Assembly: GCF_040939455.1 (NCBI RefSeq)
Contig: NC_134106.1
Location: 39,888,001-39,952,000, forward strand
Source: Microcebus murinus
Taxonomy: Eukaryota > Chordata > Mammalia > Primates > Cheirogaleidae
DNA length: 64,000 nt
Reading direction: 5' to 3'
Below are positions 24,589-37,406 of this stretch, in pieces. Numbering within the stretch: the stretch's first letter is position 1; each line of letters starts with the position of its first letter. A program made the position numbers and the translations under genes. Below the pieces are notes generated by a model. It saw only the letters and a program-made list of their open reading frames with translations, had not been told where the DNA came from and searched no databases.

Positions 24589-26230
24589 GCTGTCTGGATA
24601 GAGGTTTTCTAATTTTATTGGTCTTTTCAAAAAATGAATTTTTTGTCTTACTGTTTTTTTTCTTCTTTTTGATCTCAATTTCATTTATTTCTCTTTTTAT
24701 TTTTATTATTTCCTTCCTTCTGTTTGCTTTAGGCTTAATTTTGTTTTTCCTGTCTGGTTTCTTAAGGTGGAATATTAGGCCATTGATTTGAGACTTTCTT
24801 CTTTTCTAATATAATCATTTAATGCAATAAATTTCCCTCTAGGCATTGCTTTAGCTGTAGCTCACAAGTATTGACATGTTATGTTTTCATTTCTATTCAA
24901 TTAAAATTACTTTCTAATTTCCTTTGTGATTTACTATTTGACCTATGGGTATTTAGAATCATGTTGTTTAATTTCTAAATATTTAGGGATTTTCCAGATA
25001 TCTTTTTGTTATTGATTTCTAGTTTTATTCCTATGTGGTTAGAGAACATATTCTGTATGTTTTAAATTTTTCAAGCCTTGTTCTATGGCTCAGAATATGG
25101 TCTGTCTTAGTGAACATTCTGTGTGCTCTTGAAAAGAAGCTATTTGGCTGTTTTTGAGTAGAATATTCTATGCATATCAGTTAGGTCAAGCTCGTTCATT
25201 TCATTGCTCAGGTCTTCCATATCTTTACTGAATTTCATTCTACTTTTTCTGTTGATTACTAAGAGAAGGATATAGAAGTCTCCCACTGTAATTGTGTATT
25301 TGTCTATTTCTCTTGTTACTTTTTGGTTCATGTATTTTTGAAGCTATGTTGATAGGTACATTAGTATTTAGGCTGCTCATCTTCTTGAATTGATCCTATT
25401 ATGAAATGTTCTTATTTAACTCTGGTAACAGTTCTTGTTCTATAGCTTGCTTTTTCTGATATTAATAAAGCAATTTTAGCTTTGATTAGTGTTTGCATGG
25501 TACACATTTTTTCTATTCATTTACTTTTAACTTATCTATGTCATTATATTTAAAGTGGATTTCTTATAGACAGAACATGTTTGGGGTTTGCTAATTTAAC
25601 CCAACCTGATAATCTCTATCTTTTACCTGGGGTGTTTAGATCATTTATGTTTAATGTATTTATTAAACAACTTGTTGGTTTTTTCTTTTTTTCCTGCATG
25701 CTTTTGATTCTTTCCTTGGCTATGTCACCTTTACGGATTAACCCTTCAGATGAATTTTTTTACTCTGATATTATGGTTTTTATTTTTGGCACTTATAGTT
25801 TCCATCTCTCTGCTGAAATTCTCCATTTGTTCATGCATGTTAGATCATCTAACACATGGATCATAGTCTGAGAATTCTAACATCTCTGAGATTCTCTTGT
25901 TTGCTTTGCTGTTGATGGTTGGTTTTTGTTGCTTTTTTTGTTTGTCTCATTATTTTTGATTGACTGTCAGACATCTTATATAGCAAAGGAGAGACTGAGA
26001 TAAATAGTACTTATACTTGGAAATGGGCATTGCTCTTCTTATAGAGAGAAATGTCTGTATGTCCCATCTCAAAGGGCTGTCCCTTTTTGGACTTCAGTCT
26101 GCTTCAAGAATAGTTGTGATTTTGTAGTTTATTCAGCTTTTGCTCATTGTCAGTGTGGGAGTGGCATTCTTTTCAGAATGCCTTTCATCATGGCAGCAGT
26201 GGACCCTCCAAGATTTCTCTAATTTATTTT

Positions 26231-27035
26231 TGAGCAGAATAAAAATTATTTTATTTCTATAATTTGGACTTATTTCCATTTTTGAGCACATAGCTATTAA
26301 TTTTTACATAAGTGTGGTATTCCTTATATTTCATCTGTGAAGGAAATCTGTATCCAGTGTAGTAAAACTTACATGTAAGCTTACATAGTTTTAGTCTATT
26401 AATCTGAATTTTTCTACATAGGATTATTGCAGATACTTTATGAGAGTTCATTGTAGAGAATTCATATGGGTATGAATCTCAAAAGGGCAGTCATCCGCTC
26501 AAAAAATAAATTGAGTACATTCAGATATTAGTGTTAAATTGATGTATTGAGATGGGTATTATTGGATTAAGCCTTATCTATGTCTTGTAAGCTCAGTAGG
26601 AATATAAAGAAAGAGCATCTGTTCAAACCTTAGTAAAGCTTTTTGAGCCATGTTAGGGATCTTTATCTTCTGTGACCCTGCAAATTTCTAAGACTTCTCA
26701 GGCTGATGTAATGAAGGCTCTGTGGGTGATGATAGCCATCCTTTCCATATCCTTGAGCTACACTTCTGTACCTCATCCTTAAAGTAACCTGCTGTATATG
26801 TAGTGTGTGTGTGTCAACTATATGTGTGCTTCCAAGACAACCAGTGATATTGTATGATTTTCTTATTAGATCTGGAGCTTTTAACACCAGGTTTTCAAGG
26901 GATCTCTGACTTCTCCAAAAAAAGGTTAAGGACTACTGCTATAAATTCTATGGCCAATGTGATCATATAAAACAGCTGCTACTCTTAAAGAACTTGGAAG
27001 TTTGTTGATATTTGTCCTGTTGTCCTGTGACAAAC
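26231..27035. other. GTF2A1L intron, unassigned
   Basis: No element recognised apart from a short (TG)n at about 26,801-26,813. No exon signals. Confidence 0.5.
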
Positions 27036-27037
27036 TA

Positions 27038-27478
27038 CCGTGTTTCCCTGAAAATAAAACTTACCCATAAAATAAGCTCTAGCAGGATTTCTAAGCATTT
27101 CTAAGCCCTACGCCGAAAATAAGACCTGGTGATGGGTGTGGCTACAAAGCGTATCTGTACAACCCATGGTATTCGTCCCGGAGTGGTAAAGAAGAGGAGC
27201 AGCCCTTCTTGTCTGCCTCATGAGAGCTCTATTGCTTGACATGAGAGATTGGGGCTAATGGTTCTAAAGGAAATAGAGTCGCAAGAAATTCAGGATGGAA
27301 TTTGGGGGTTGGTGAGTTAGGATGATGTTCCAGAAGAAGACAACTTAGCTATATTTGAATAAATGTAGATTTTGTACCGTACTTAAAAAAAATAACACAT
27401 CCCCTGAAAATAAGCCCTAGGGTGTCTTCTTGAGGAAAAATAAACATAAGACCCTGTCTTATTTTCAGAGGAACATGG
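27038..27478. mobile_element. TA-flanked MITE (Tc1/mariner-type ends)
   Basis: 441 bp with imperfect inverted ends: left ccgtgtttccctgaaaataa, right reverse complement ccatgttcctctgaaaataa (18 of 20 match), each next to TA (27,036-27,037 and 27,479-27,480). The element holds further 'gaaaataagacc' / 'gaaaataagccc' subterminal motifs. The interior (27,180-27,360) is unlike the ends and codes for nothing obvious. Confidence 0.82.
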
Positions 27479-27739
27479 TATTAGTGGGGCAGTATCGTGT
27501 GGTAGTGAAGAATGTAGTCTCCACAATTAAACTTGGGTTTTAAATCTGCTTCATCTCTTTCTATCTTGGTAAGCCATAATATCTCATTTCTCAATGTGTT
27601 ACTTTTAGGTTTAAATTAGAAAATGCCTATAAAATACTTAAGATTTTCATTTGTTAGCTTGTGCTGGATAAAGATAAAAATAAGAGCTATCTATGTACCT
27701 AGAGGTGATTACTAAATTCCCTTTACATTTTTTCTAATT

Positions 27740-27930
27740 TTTTAATTTTTTATAGTGAAATACACATAACAAAATTTGCCATTTTAACCATTTTTAAGTT
27801 CAGTGGCATTAAACATCTGTCTCAATGAATTTGTTTATTCCAGGTAATTCACATAAATGGAATCATACAAGGTTTGTCCTTCTGTGTCTGCCTTATTTCA
27901 CTTAGTAAAATCCTTTATATTTTTTTGTTT
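27740..27930 (-). mobile_element. Old L1 3' fragment
   Basis: Pattern of an antisense L1M 3' region ('gaaatacacataacaaaat', 'atggaatcatacaaggttt'), cut short. Confidence 0.6.
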
Positions 27931-28115
27931 ATCCATTAAGCATGATGCCAGTTGTCTTTTTTATTTCATTGAATTATTGTTTTAAATCAAATGAAATAGT
28001 TAAAATCTACAAGTACTGTGTAAATTTTAGGTAATATACATAAAAACTGGTAAATGTTATCTGAAAACAATGAACTCATTTGCTGTCTTTGATTGTAAGT
28101 GGGTTTACTTTATAA

Positions 28116-28461
<346 letters not shown>

Positions 28462-28656
28462 AAATTATTCCTATGTTACATAGAAATGTGGTATTACAAA
28501 ATTCAAAATTAGAAAGTAACACCATCTTATAAGGTAGAAATTTATTTTAAATAACCACTTATGGAATGTTTGTTAATGTAATTTTAAGTTCTAATTCATT
28601 ATTTTATATACTTAGTTTGACTTGAGGAACTTTATTGCACTTCTTTCTCTTTTTAG

Positions 28657-28917
28657 GATTCTAATTCTCAGATTGATTCAAACATTCAAGTAACTGATGA
28701 TGATATTAATGAAATAATTCAAATAGATGGAACCAGTGATACATCTTCCAGCAAAGAAATAGGAAGTAGAAGAGATGTAGATGAAAATGAATTTCTAGGG
28801 ATTATTGATGCAGGAGATCTGAAGGTACTTGAAGAAGAAGCTGACAGTATATCAAATGAAGATTCAACTGCAAACAGTAGTGATAATGAAGACTCTCAAG
28901 TAGACATTGTGGAAGAG
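28657..28917 (+). CDS. GTF2A1L: GTF2A1L acidic exon with Taspase1 site (residues about 326-412)
   Basis: 261 bp, 87 codons, acceptor ..cttttttag and donor 'gag|gtaagg'. It starts DSNSQIDSNIQVTDDDINEI and ends SQVDIVEE. The exon encodes the acidic region typical of the TFIIA alpha/beta junction. It contains QIDG (28,720-28,731), which fits the Taspase1 consensus Q-[FILV]-D-G at the position where TFIIA-type precursors are cleaved into alpha and beta parts; human ALF has QVDG there. Asp, Glu and Ser dominate, and no stop or frameshift is present. Both ends are phase 0, so skipping would keep the frame but delete the cleavage site. Confidence 0.96.
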
Positions 28918-29591
28918 GTAAGGATCACTTTTGAGCTGAAACTGTCTTTATTAGTCTATAACACTTTAGTATATTTTGGAATCAAAAGGAATAACAAGAT
29001 TAATCTGGTCTTTAGTCTTTTAAAATGAGACTTATTTGTATTCTAGTGTTTAAACTTTGAATCTTGAAGTGCAACTGAAACCAGTATTAAGTATTTAGGA
29101 ATTGGCTTCTGTATTCGTTAGTCTTAACTAGAGAGAGGTTTACAGAATGGGAATGGAGGTTAAAGAAGGCAGCCTGGGTAGAATCATAGTTTTTTCTCTA
29201 ATTCTAATAAATGCAGTAAAATCTGGGTGGAGTGTGGTAATTAAAAAGTATATAAGTAGTATTAGCTATCATTAATGGTACATATAGTTTTACATGTGTA
29301 CTAGGTAGTCATACTAAGTCTTATCTGCCTTATTTAATAGTCTCAGAGTCCTATGGATCTTATTACTATTCTCATTTTACAGATGAGAAAACAGATACGG
29401 AGAGTTTTAGTAACTTACGCAAAGATGGTCATATAATTATTAAGTGGCCAAGCTGGGATTCAAACCCAGGCTATTTAATTTTTAGGACAATTCTATTCTG
29501 TTTCAAGTTCCTTTATTTCTATATGTCTTTCTGTCTTTAAAAAATTTGAAGTGTCATGAAATTTCTTAATGTGATCATCTTTCATCTTTAG
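28918..29591. other. GTF2A1L intron with MIR
   Basis: Holds a MIR SINE at about 29,330-29,490 ('ctcattttacagatgagaaa', 'gccaagctgggattcaaacc'). It ends in acceptor 'catctttag'. Confidence 0.75.
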
Positions 29592-29681
29592 GACCCTTTA
29601 AATTCTGGAGATGATGTCAGTGAGCAGGATGTGCCAGACCTGTTTGACACGGATAATGTAATCGTCTGTCAGTATGATAAG
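29592..29681 (+). CDS. GTF2A1L: GTF2A1L exon, start of C-terminal beta-barrel (residues about 413-442)
   Basis: 90 bp, 30 codons: DPLNSGDDVSEQDVPDLFDT, then DNVIVCQYDK. The acceptor is ..atctttag and the donor is 'aag|gtactg'. This is the start of the TFIIA C-terminal domain (the beta part after Taspase1 cleavage), which pairs with GTF2A2 and touches TBP and DNA. The sequence is practically identical to human in the domain core (NVIVCQYDK). Both boundaries are phase 0. Confidence 0.96.
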
Positions 29682-30758
29682 GTACTGTCTTCACCTTTTG
29701 AACTTCGGGTTTATTAACTGCATTTATAGTAGAAAGGTTTGTAAAATGATGGGAAATATGATGGTGAGTTACAGTTCACAGTTAAATTAATCTCGAGATA
29801 GCAATTTAGGTTTTGAAGGGTGTATTTTGGGTCTAGCACTGTGCTGTGTGGTCCTTGTCTGATAGTCCTTGTCTGAAGGAGGTGATAATTTTATTGAAAC
29901 AAGATGTTTCTTATGGAGTACTAGAACGACATACAATAAGATGGCAGGTAAATCAACAGCTAAAATATGTGACACGTAAATCAAATGCTGAGTGGCACAT
30001 AAATCAAATGCTAAGATATGCAGCACAGGTAGTAAGTCCTAAAAGTGGATAGGAAATAGGAGATATCATTTGTAGATGGAGTTCTCCACAAACCCTTCAT
30101 GGTTGATGTGGGGCTTTGAAATGGGCCTTGAATGATTTGTAGGATGTAGGTAAGTATGGAGTAGGCATCCAGAGTCGAATAGCCTGATAAAAGGCAGAGA
30201 AATGAATGGATGTAGTGTGTTCAAGGGACAGTGAAAAGTCAGCTCTGCTTGAACAAAATGTTCTCTTACTGGGTGTGCAGTACGAGGAAATGAAGCTGGG
30301 TTGGGGGACCGAGTAGAGAGAAGATTCGGATATCTTGAATGCTAGTGGGAAAAATCCACACTTGGTCAGGAGTATATTAGCCTTCTGAGAAAGTTAGTGA
30401 GAAAACCGTCATTGGGTTTAACAACTATTTGATTTGGAAAAAGCAAATGGTGAGAAAAGCAGAGGTAGGGCAGACGTGAAGTAACCGGAGCCCAGACTGA
30501 TGATGGCAGTGTAAGAACATGGAAAGTCAGAGGTTATGATAGAAGAATCAGTGGGACTTGGTGCTTAGTTGAAAGTGTCTCTGTCAGGTTTCAAGCCTAG
30601 AGATTAAGTTAGTAGCAATTTAGCAACTAAAAAAATACTGCTTTTGTTCTATTTTTAAAACACTATGGCTGTGATTATATAGTAATATGGGCAATTTTAG
30701 TCCTTAATTCATGAATATTTATGTCTTTTTTAAAACAGCTTTAAGATATACTATACAG
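29682..30758. other. GTF2A1L intron, part
   Basis: No element securely named. 30,060-30,560 resembles old G/A-rich dispersed repeat text, similar in style to 35,560-36,540. Confidence 0.4.
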
Positions 30759-31093
30759 GGCCGGGCGCGGTGGCTCACGCCTGTAATCCTAGCACTTTGG
30801 GAGGCCGAGGCGGGCGGATTGCTCAAGGTCAGAAGTTCGAAACCAGCCTGAGCGAGACCCCGTCTCTACCAAAAATAGAAATAAATTAATTGACCAACTA
30901 AAAATATATATACAAAAAATTAGCCGGGCATGGTGGTGCATGCCTGTAGTCCCAGCTACTCGGGAGGCTGAGGCAGGAGGATCGCTGAGCCCTGGAGATT
31001 GAGGTTGCTGTGAGCCAGGCTGACGCCACGGTACTCACTCTAGCCTGGGCAATAAAGTGAGACTCTGTCTCAAAAAAAAAAAAAAAAAAAAAA
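30759..31093 (+). mobile_element. Alu (strepsirrhine type), sense
   Basis: Starts ggccgggcgcggtggctcac, with the lemur-type linker, and ends in a poly-A of about 20. Target duplication aagatatactataca at 30,743-30,757 and 31,094-31,108. Confidence 0.95.
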
Positions 31094-31108
31094 AAGATAT
31101 ACTATACA

Positions 31109-31523
31109 ATTCACCTATTTAAAGTGTACAGTTCAGTTTTTTGAGCACATTCATGGATATGTATGTGTAGCCATTATTATAGTAAATTTTGGAACATGTT
31201 CATCACTTCATTACCCTTAAGTTCTCACTGCAGTATCTACCCATTTTCCCCACCCCAAACTCCTTGGCATAGGGAACCACTAATCTACTTTGTTTCAATG
31301 GATTTCCATATTCTAGGGTTTCAAATAAAAGCAATCATATGATATGTGGTTTTTTTATTACTGGTTTGTTTTTTTTTCACTTAGCACAATGTTTTCAGAC
31401 TTCATCTATGTCATAACAGGTATCAGGACTAAATTCATTTTTCTTGCTGAATAATGGTCTGTTGAATGGATATACCACATTTCATTTTTCCATTTGTCTG
31501 TTGGGCATTTGAGTTGTATCCAC
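31109..31523 (-). mobile_element. Old L1 3' fragment, part 1
   Basis: Antisense L1 3' region ('atttaaagtgtacagttcag', 'gggaaccactaatctacttt'). It continues beyond an inserted LTR-like block as part 2 at 32,023-32,360. Confidence 0.7.
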
Positions 31524-32022
31524 TGTAGGAAAGAAAAAGTAATATCTTTTCCTCACCTATTGCTAGTTTCATGGCTGAGGCACCTATAATATGACAGATT
31601 AACAAGAGAAAAGCATACAAATTTATTTAATATACATCTTACTACCACAGGAACCTTGAAAAATGGAGACCCAAAGAAACAGGGAAAATTCTACTTCAGT
31701 GGATAGTTGTGCTAAAGTATTAATATGATTGGAGGAAAAAAGGGTGTGACTTAATGAGAATAAACTGAGGGGGACTTAGTAAGGCCTGTTTGTTAAAATT
31801 CTTCTCCGTGTCACTGTGTCTTCAGAAATAAGGACGTTCCTTTCCTATAGGGTAGGCACATCTGGAATAAAGGTTTTATGACTGACTTTAGTGGAAGGTC
31901 AGGGAATTCTTTTATGGCTTGTTTCAGGAGAAAAGGACAAAGGGGAAGGTCAGAAAGACCTTCCTGCTTCTACTGTTTTTTCAAATGCCATATTTTGGGG
32001 TAGTGTGTTCTGAACCCCATCA
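31524..32022. mobile_element. Possible solo LTR in L1
   Basis: A block of about 499 bp that starts TG and ends CA and splits an otherwise continuous antisense L1 ('gagttgtatccac' | block | 'tatcttttggctattatg'). Motifs such as 'aataaggacgttcc' and the length suggest an ERVL-type solo LTR. Clear 4-6 bp target duplications are not visible, so the class is uncertain. Confidence 0.4.
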
Positions 32023-32360
32023 CTATCTTTTGGCTATTATGAATAATGCCATTATGAACATTTTCTTTTACAAGTTTTTGGGTGGGAATATGTTTTCATT
32101 TCCACGCCACCCAGGAGTTTGATCCCTGGGTCATGTTAATAGTTTAAGGAACTACCAAACTGTTTTCCAAAGTGGTTTTACTGTTTTACATTCTTAGCAG
32201 CAGTGTTTGAGGGTTTCAGTTTCTCAACATCCTCGCCAACACTTGTTATTTTACTTTCTGATTCTAATCATTTTAATGTTTGAGAAGTGGTATTTCATTG
32301 TAGTTTTGATCTGTGTTTCTCTGATGACTAATGCATATTTACATCTTTGGTCCTTTTTTG
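32023..32360 (-). mobile_element. Old L1 3' fragment, part 2
   Basis: Antisense L1 text resumes ('ggctattatgaataatgcc', 'ctcaacatcctcgccaacac', 'ctgatgactaatgcatattt'). Confidence 0.7.
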
Positions 32361-32491
32361 GTCACAATTTGAATATACTTGGGAGAAACAAAGGATAGCA
32401 TTTTGAAATGTTGTAAAAATAAATCTTTTTCTTTAAAAATAAGATCACTTTCTCCCCTGTAACATTTTATTCAGATAGAAATGTCAATTTA

Positions 32492-32826
32492 AAGCCGGGC
32501 GCGGTGGCTCACGCCTGTAATCCTAGCTCTCTGGGAGGCTGAGGCGGGCGGATTGCTCGAGGTCAGGAGTTCGAAATCAGCCTGAGCAAGAGCGAGACCC
32601 CGTCTCTATTATAAATACAAAGAAATTAATTGGCCAACTAATATATATAGAAAAAATTAGCCGGGCATGGTGGTGCATGCCTGTAGTCCCAGCTACTTGG
32701 GGAGGCTGAGGCAGGAGGATCGCTTGAGCCCAGGAGTTTGAGGTTGCTGTGAGCTAGGCTGACACCATGGCACTCACTCTAGCCTGGGCAACAAAGCGAG
32801 ACTCTGTCTCAAAAAAAAAAAAAAAA
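32492..32826 (+). mobile_element. Alu (strepsirrhine type), sense
   Basis: Begins gccgggcgcggtggctcac just inside the boundary and ends in poly-A. Target duplication agaaatgtcaattta at 32,477-32,491 and 32,827-32,841. Confidence 0.95.
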
Positions 32827-33499
32827 AGAAATGTCAATTTAGATGCTGGTAAATATAACCATAAGAAGGAATAAGGGCTAGAAAAGAGATAGTTTTTAGT
32901 TTGAAACCTATTTTAGTTTATTTATGAACAATGTATTGCCTTCTATTGAGAAAACATTATAAGTTACTTATGCATTCCATAAAGTCTCACAAAGAATTTT
33001 CTAGACCATTATGGGTATAGTATCCTTTGTTTTCTACATTGTGAGAGAGAGCTTGTAATTAATTATATAATGCTTTGTATTTTTTCAAAGTGTTTTCTCA
33101 TACATTGACTTTTGCTTCTTAAAATAATCTTATGGGATAGATAGAAGTGATATTAAATGTATAGTGCTAACAAATCTATTATAGTATCTGCGAGTACTCT
33201 TAGTATTAGCGAGTACTAATTAGTGAATAATTTAAGAATAGTACTAAAAAATTAATGGAAACCAGGGCATTGGGGTGCCATTGAAACTTTTAATAAAGGG
33301 AGTGATGAAATCAGAAGATAGCTAGCTAAAAGAATGTGTCTATAGGGTCGAAGTGGGTGGGAACACTGTTACAGTGAATCCTTAGAAAAACTTCTCAGTT
33401 TTGGTTATTGGTTGATTTATTTCAAACACTATTGAAAGTAACCAAACATAAGTATAAGTTTCAGTGGTCTTTTTAAAGCTTTACTACTCTGTGTTTTAA

Positions 33500-33640
33500 A
33501 GGCCAATAGTATCAGTTCCCACTGGAAAGTGTTAACAAATGCAGAATCTTGAGTCCCACCCCAGAGTACTGGGTAAGAATGTGCATTTTAACAAAACTCC
33601 CCAATGATTTGCATGCCTATTAAACTTTGAAGTGCTGGGT
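33500..33640. mobile_element. MER5-like fragment
   Basis: Text of the MER5A hAT MITE interior ('gcagaatcttgagtcccacc', 'aatgtgcattttaacaaa'), with ends eroded. Confidence 0.6.
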
Positions 33641-33745
33641 TTTTTTTAGTATATTTTATTTGGGTTTATTATCAGAAGGAATTTATCTTTAAACTTTATA
33701 GGTTAACAATTGGGGGAAAATTTTGAAAATATTAACATGTACAAT

Positions 33746-33826
33746 GAAAAATGGCTAAGTATCTGTTCAGTAGAGAATATGAATATAAAAAAAAAAAGAG
33801 AAAAAAAAAAAGAAAAATGGCTAAGT
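33746..33826 (+). mobile_element. 51-bp poly-A retroinsert with 15-bp target duplication
   Basis: The sequence gaaaaatggctaagt is present at 33,746-33,760 and 33,812-33,826. Between them are about 26 bp (atctgttcagtagagaatat, then gaatat) and an A-rich tail with one 'gag' break. This is the structure of an extremely 5'-truncated L1-mediated insertion. The donor transcript is not identified. Confidence 0.85.
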
Positions 33827-34129
33827 GAAGTTCACTGGTTTAAAGAGTGGGTAAGAATTAGTTAAATGGTATGGATGTGTTTCAGAGGCCTAAAGAATAT
33901 GAAATTCATATCAAGATTAAAGTAATACAGGGAAAAATTAATGGTGAAATTAAACCTTTTACCTTAGATGCGAGAGTTCTGTGCTATATAAATGTGACAC
34001 TGTAGTGGAATGTGAGTGAAACCATTTAAATATCCTATATCTTCATGTAACAATTTAGCAAGTTTGCTTATATCTGACTTTGTCCCTTAGATACTAGTAC
34101 AGTAGTTAATTGCTATGTGTGTAGCACAG

Positions 34130-35560
34130 TCTTGTCTCTCTCTCTATATATATTTTTCTTTTTGAACAGATAATGCATACACATGGTCAGAAGATCAAAA
34201 CACTATAAAAAAGTATAGAGTGAGAAATCTGTTTCACACTCCTTCACCATTTGTACTTTCTACTAGTAGCTCCTTGTCCCTGTCTTGAGTGTAAATAACT
34301 AGTTACATTAGTTTTTATAGATTTTCTTTATTCACGTACAAGTACAAAAGGTAGCATGGACAAAACTATATTGTTTACTTGGCCTTTTTTCTTACAATAT
34401 ATCTTTCAGATCTTTCCTTATAAGGAGAATGTCTTTGTGCTGATATTTTAATAGCTGTATAATATTACATTGTAAGACTATTAAAATTTATTAAACCAAA
34501 TCCTCAATAGATGAATATTTGTGATTTATCAGTCTTTTGCTTTGAATTACCATTTCACATGTATGCAGATTTATCTATTAAATAAATCCCAGAAATGGGG
34601 GATTGCTAGGTAAAATGGCAAGTGTATTTGGTTAGATAACGTCAAAATGCTCTTTAGTGTTCCAATATATACTCCAACTACAGTATTTGAGAGTGCCTCT
34701 TTTTCTATACCCTCACCAATAGAGTATGATAAAAACTTTGGAACTTTGCCATCATAAAAAATGAAAAAAGACACTTTAGTGGAATTTTTAACTTTCCATG
34801 TGTTTAAGAGCCAATTGTATTTACTTTTTGTGAATTGCTCATTCATAATATTTGTCTTTTAAAAAAATTGAATTATTGTTCTTCTAGTTAGTGATTTCTA
34901 AGAGCTCCATATTATTTTGGGGGAGATAAGCCTTTTGTTATACACAGAAGTACTTTTTCCTCAGTCCTTTTGTTTTGAGTGCATTTTCTTTATTATGTGC
35001 AGATGTTGAATTTGCCAATCTTTAATTTTTATGGCTTCTGAATTTGAGTCATGAATAGAAAGTTCTTCAAGGTTTTAAAGGGATTCACTGCTGTTTTCTT
35101 GTAGTATTTCTTTGGTTGCTTTTTTTAATATTCAAGTCTTGGTTCTTTTGGTGTTAATCTTGGTGTATGATGTGACATGGTTTCAACTTTATTTTTTTCT
35201 AGGTGGTGACCCAATTTTCCTAATGTAATTTATTGAAAAGTTCATTTTGTCTCTACTAATAAGTTATTTCTTTATCGTCTACTAAATTTCTGTATGTGTT
35301 TGGGTCTACCTGATTTTCTGTTTTGTTCCATTGGTTTGTCTGTCTATAGGCCTATACTACATGATTTGATTATTGAGATTTTTAATATTTGGTAGAGCTA
35401 GTAATTCTTCACTGATACTCTCATCCAGAGGTTTCCTGGATATTCTTTATTTTTTTATATTAACTTCAGAATCAGCTTGTCTGGTTCCAAATAAAACCCT
35501 GTTGGTATTTTCATTGAGATCACATTGAATTAATAAAATTTGATATTTTATTGATGAGGA
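34130..35560 (-). mobile_element. Old L1 fragments, antisense
   Basis: Pattern of ancient L1M/L1ME text ('gataatgcatacacatggt', 'ggtgacccaattttcctaat', 'tctgtttaggtctacctga'-like). No intact frame. Confidence 0.55.
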
Positions 35561-36545
35561 GGAATAGGTTGCAATTTTAGATGGAGTGTTCAGGGGAGGT
35601 CTTACTGAGAATATAATAGGGATAAGATCAGAAGAAGAGGATAAGGGAATAAACTGTTAGGCTATTTAGGTATAAGGATTTCAGACAGAAAACAGCCAAT
35701 ACAAAAGTCCTGATGTAGGATAATGCTTATGTCTTCAGGGAATAGGAGGCCAAGCAGTGAGTAAGGGGAAGTGAAGGATCTTGTATTCCATTATAAGGAC
35801 TTTAGTTTTTGGATGGGAAGTCATTGGAGAGTTTTGAGCAGACAAATGGCATGTGATTTATGTTTATAACAGACCACTCTGGCTATCATGTTATAGTGGA
35901 CTGAAGGTTGGGGGATGTGGACAAGATTGAAAATAGGGAAACTAGTTATGAGACTGTTAATCTAGTCAAGAGAAGAGGGTAGCTTAGACAAGAATAATAG
36001 TGGTAGGAGTGTTTGGAATATGAAAATGTTTTTTAGGTAGAACTAACATTTACTGATGGATCTGGATACATTGGGTATGAGAGTAGGAGGCATAAAGAAT
36101 ATATCTAAGATTTTTGACCTTGAGTACTTTGAAGAATAAGTGGCCATTTTCCATTGAGAGGGAGAAGGCTGTGAGGCTTGGAGAAGAGGGTATCGATGTC
36201 CTAGTTAAACTTGCTTCATATATCCATTTGATATTCAGGGGGAGATGCTGAAGCAGTTGAAGGAGAATCTGGCATTTAGGGGAGAGGTGTGAGCTGGAAA
36301 TATAAATATTGGGAGTCATCAGCATATAGTTGGTGTTTAAAGTCATGAGACTGGGATTGCCAAGAGTGAATATAAGCAAAAATTAGAGTCCTTGTGTACT
36401 CTAAAATTGAGAGGTAAGAGAGAGAAGGAAGAATCTGTTAAGGCAGCTAAGGTGTGGCCAGAGAATTAGGTAGAAAACCAGGGGATTTTAGAAGCCAAGT
36501 GATGAAAATATTTTAAACAGGACAGAGTGTTGAATGCTGCCAATA
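35561..36545 (+). repeat. Ancient dispersed repeat, G/A-rich
   Basis: Text such as 'gagttttgagcagacaaatg', 'accactctggctatcatgt' and 'ggagtcatcagcatatag' recurs in mammalian genomes as an old interspersed repeat. I recognise the pattern but cannot give the family name with confidence. Confidence 0.5.
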
Positions 36546-37070
36546 GGTCAAGTATTTCTTCAGTTTATTCCTAGCTATTTTATCTCTGGTTACTGTGGGA
36601 AATGGGCTCTTCCTCTGTATCTTCTGTTGCTTGTATGCATGAAGGGTATGAATTTCTGTATATTAATTTTGCATCAATATTGAATTCTTATTTTTCATTG
36701 ATTATTTTGGAGTGTTGAGACATGAAATAATTATAAATTTATTTCATCATTTCAGATTTTTGTATTTCTACATCTTTTATCTAATTGCATTGGCTTCTAC
36801 TAATTGTACTTTTCTCTTGTCTAGTTGTATTGGCTAGTACTTTTGGAGTGTTTAAGAGGTTGGGTAATAGGTATTCTTGTCCTGACTTTAGTACGAATGA
36901 TTTTTCAAGGTTTTCCTTACTGACCCTGTTATTGGCTTTTGGACTGAGATGGGTGTGTGTGTAGGGGGCTGTGTGTGTTTATGGAGGACATAGTATTTGA
37001 TTTTTACTTGTTTTTTTAGTTTAAAAAAAATCTGTTAATAAAATGCATGAGTTTTATCAAATGCTTTTTT

Positions 37071-37406
<336 letters not shown>

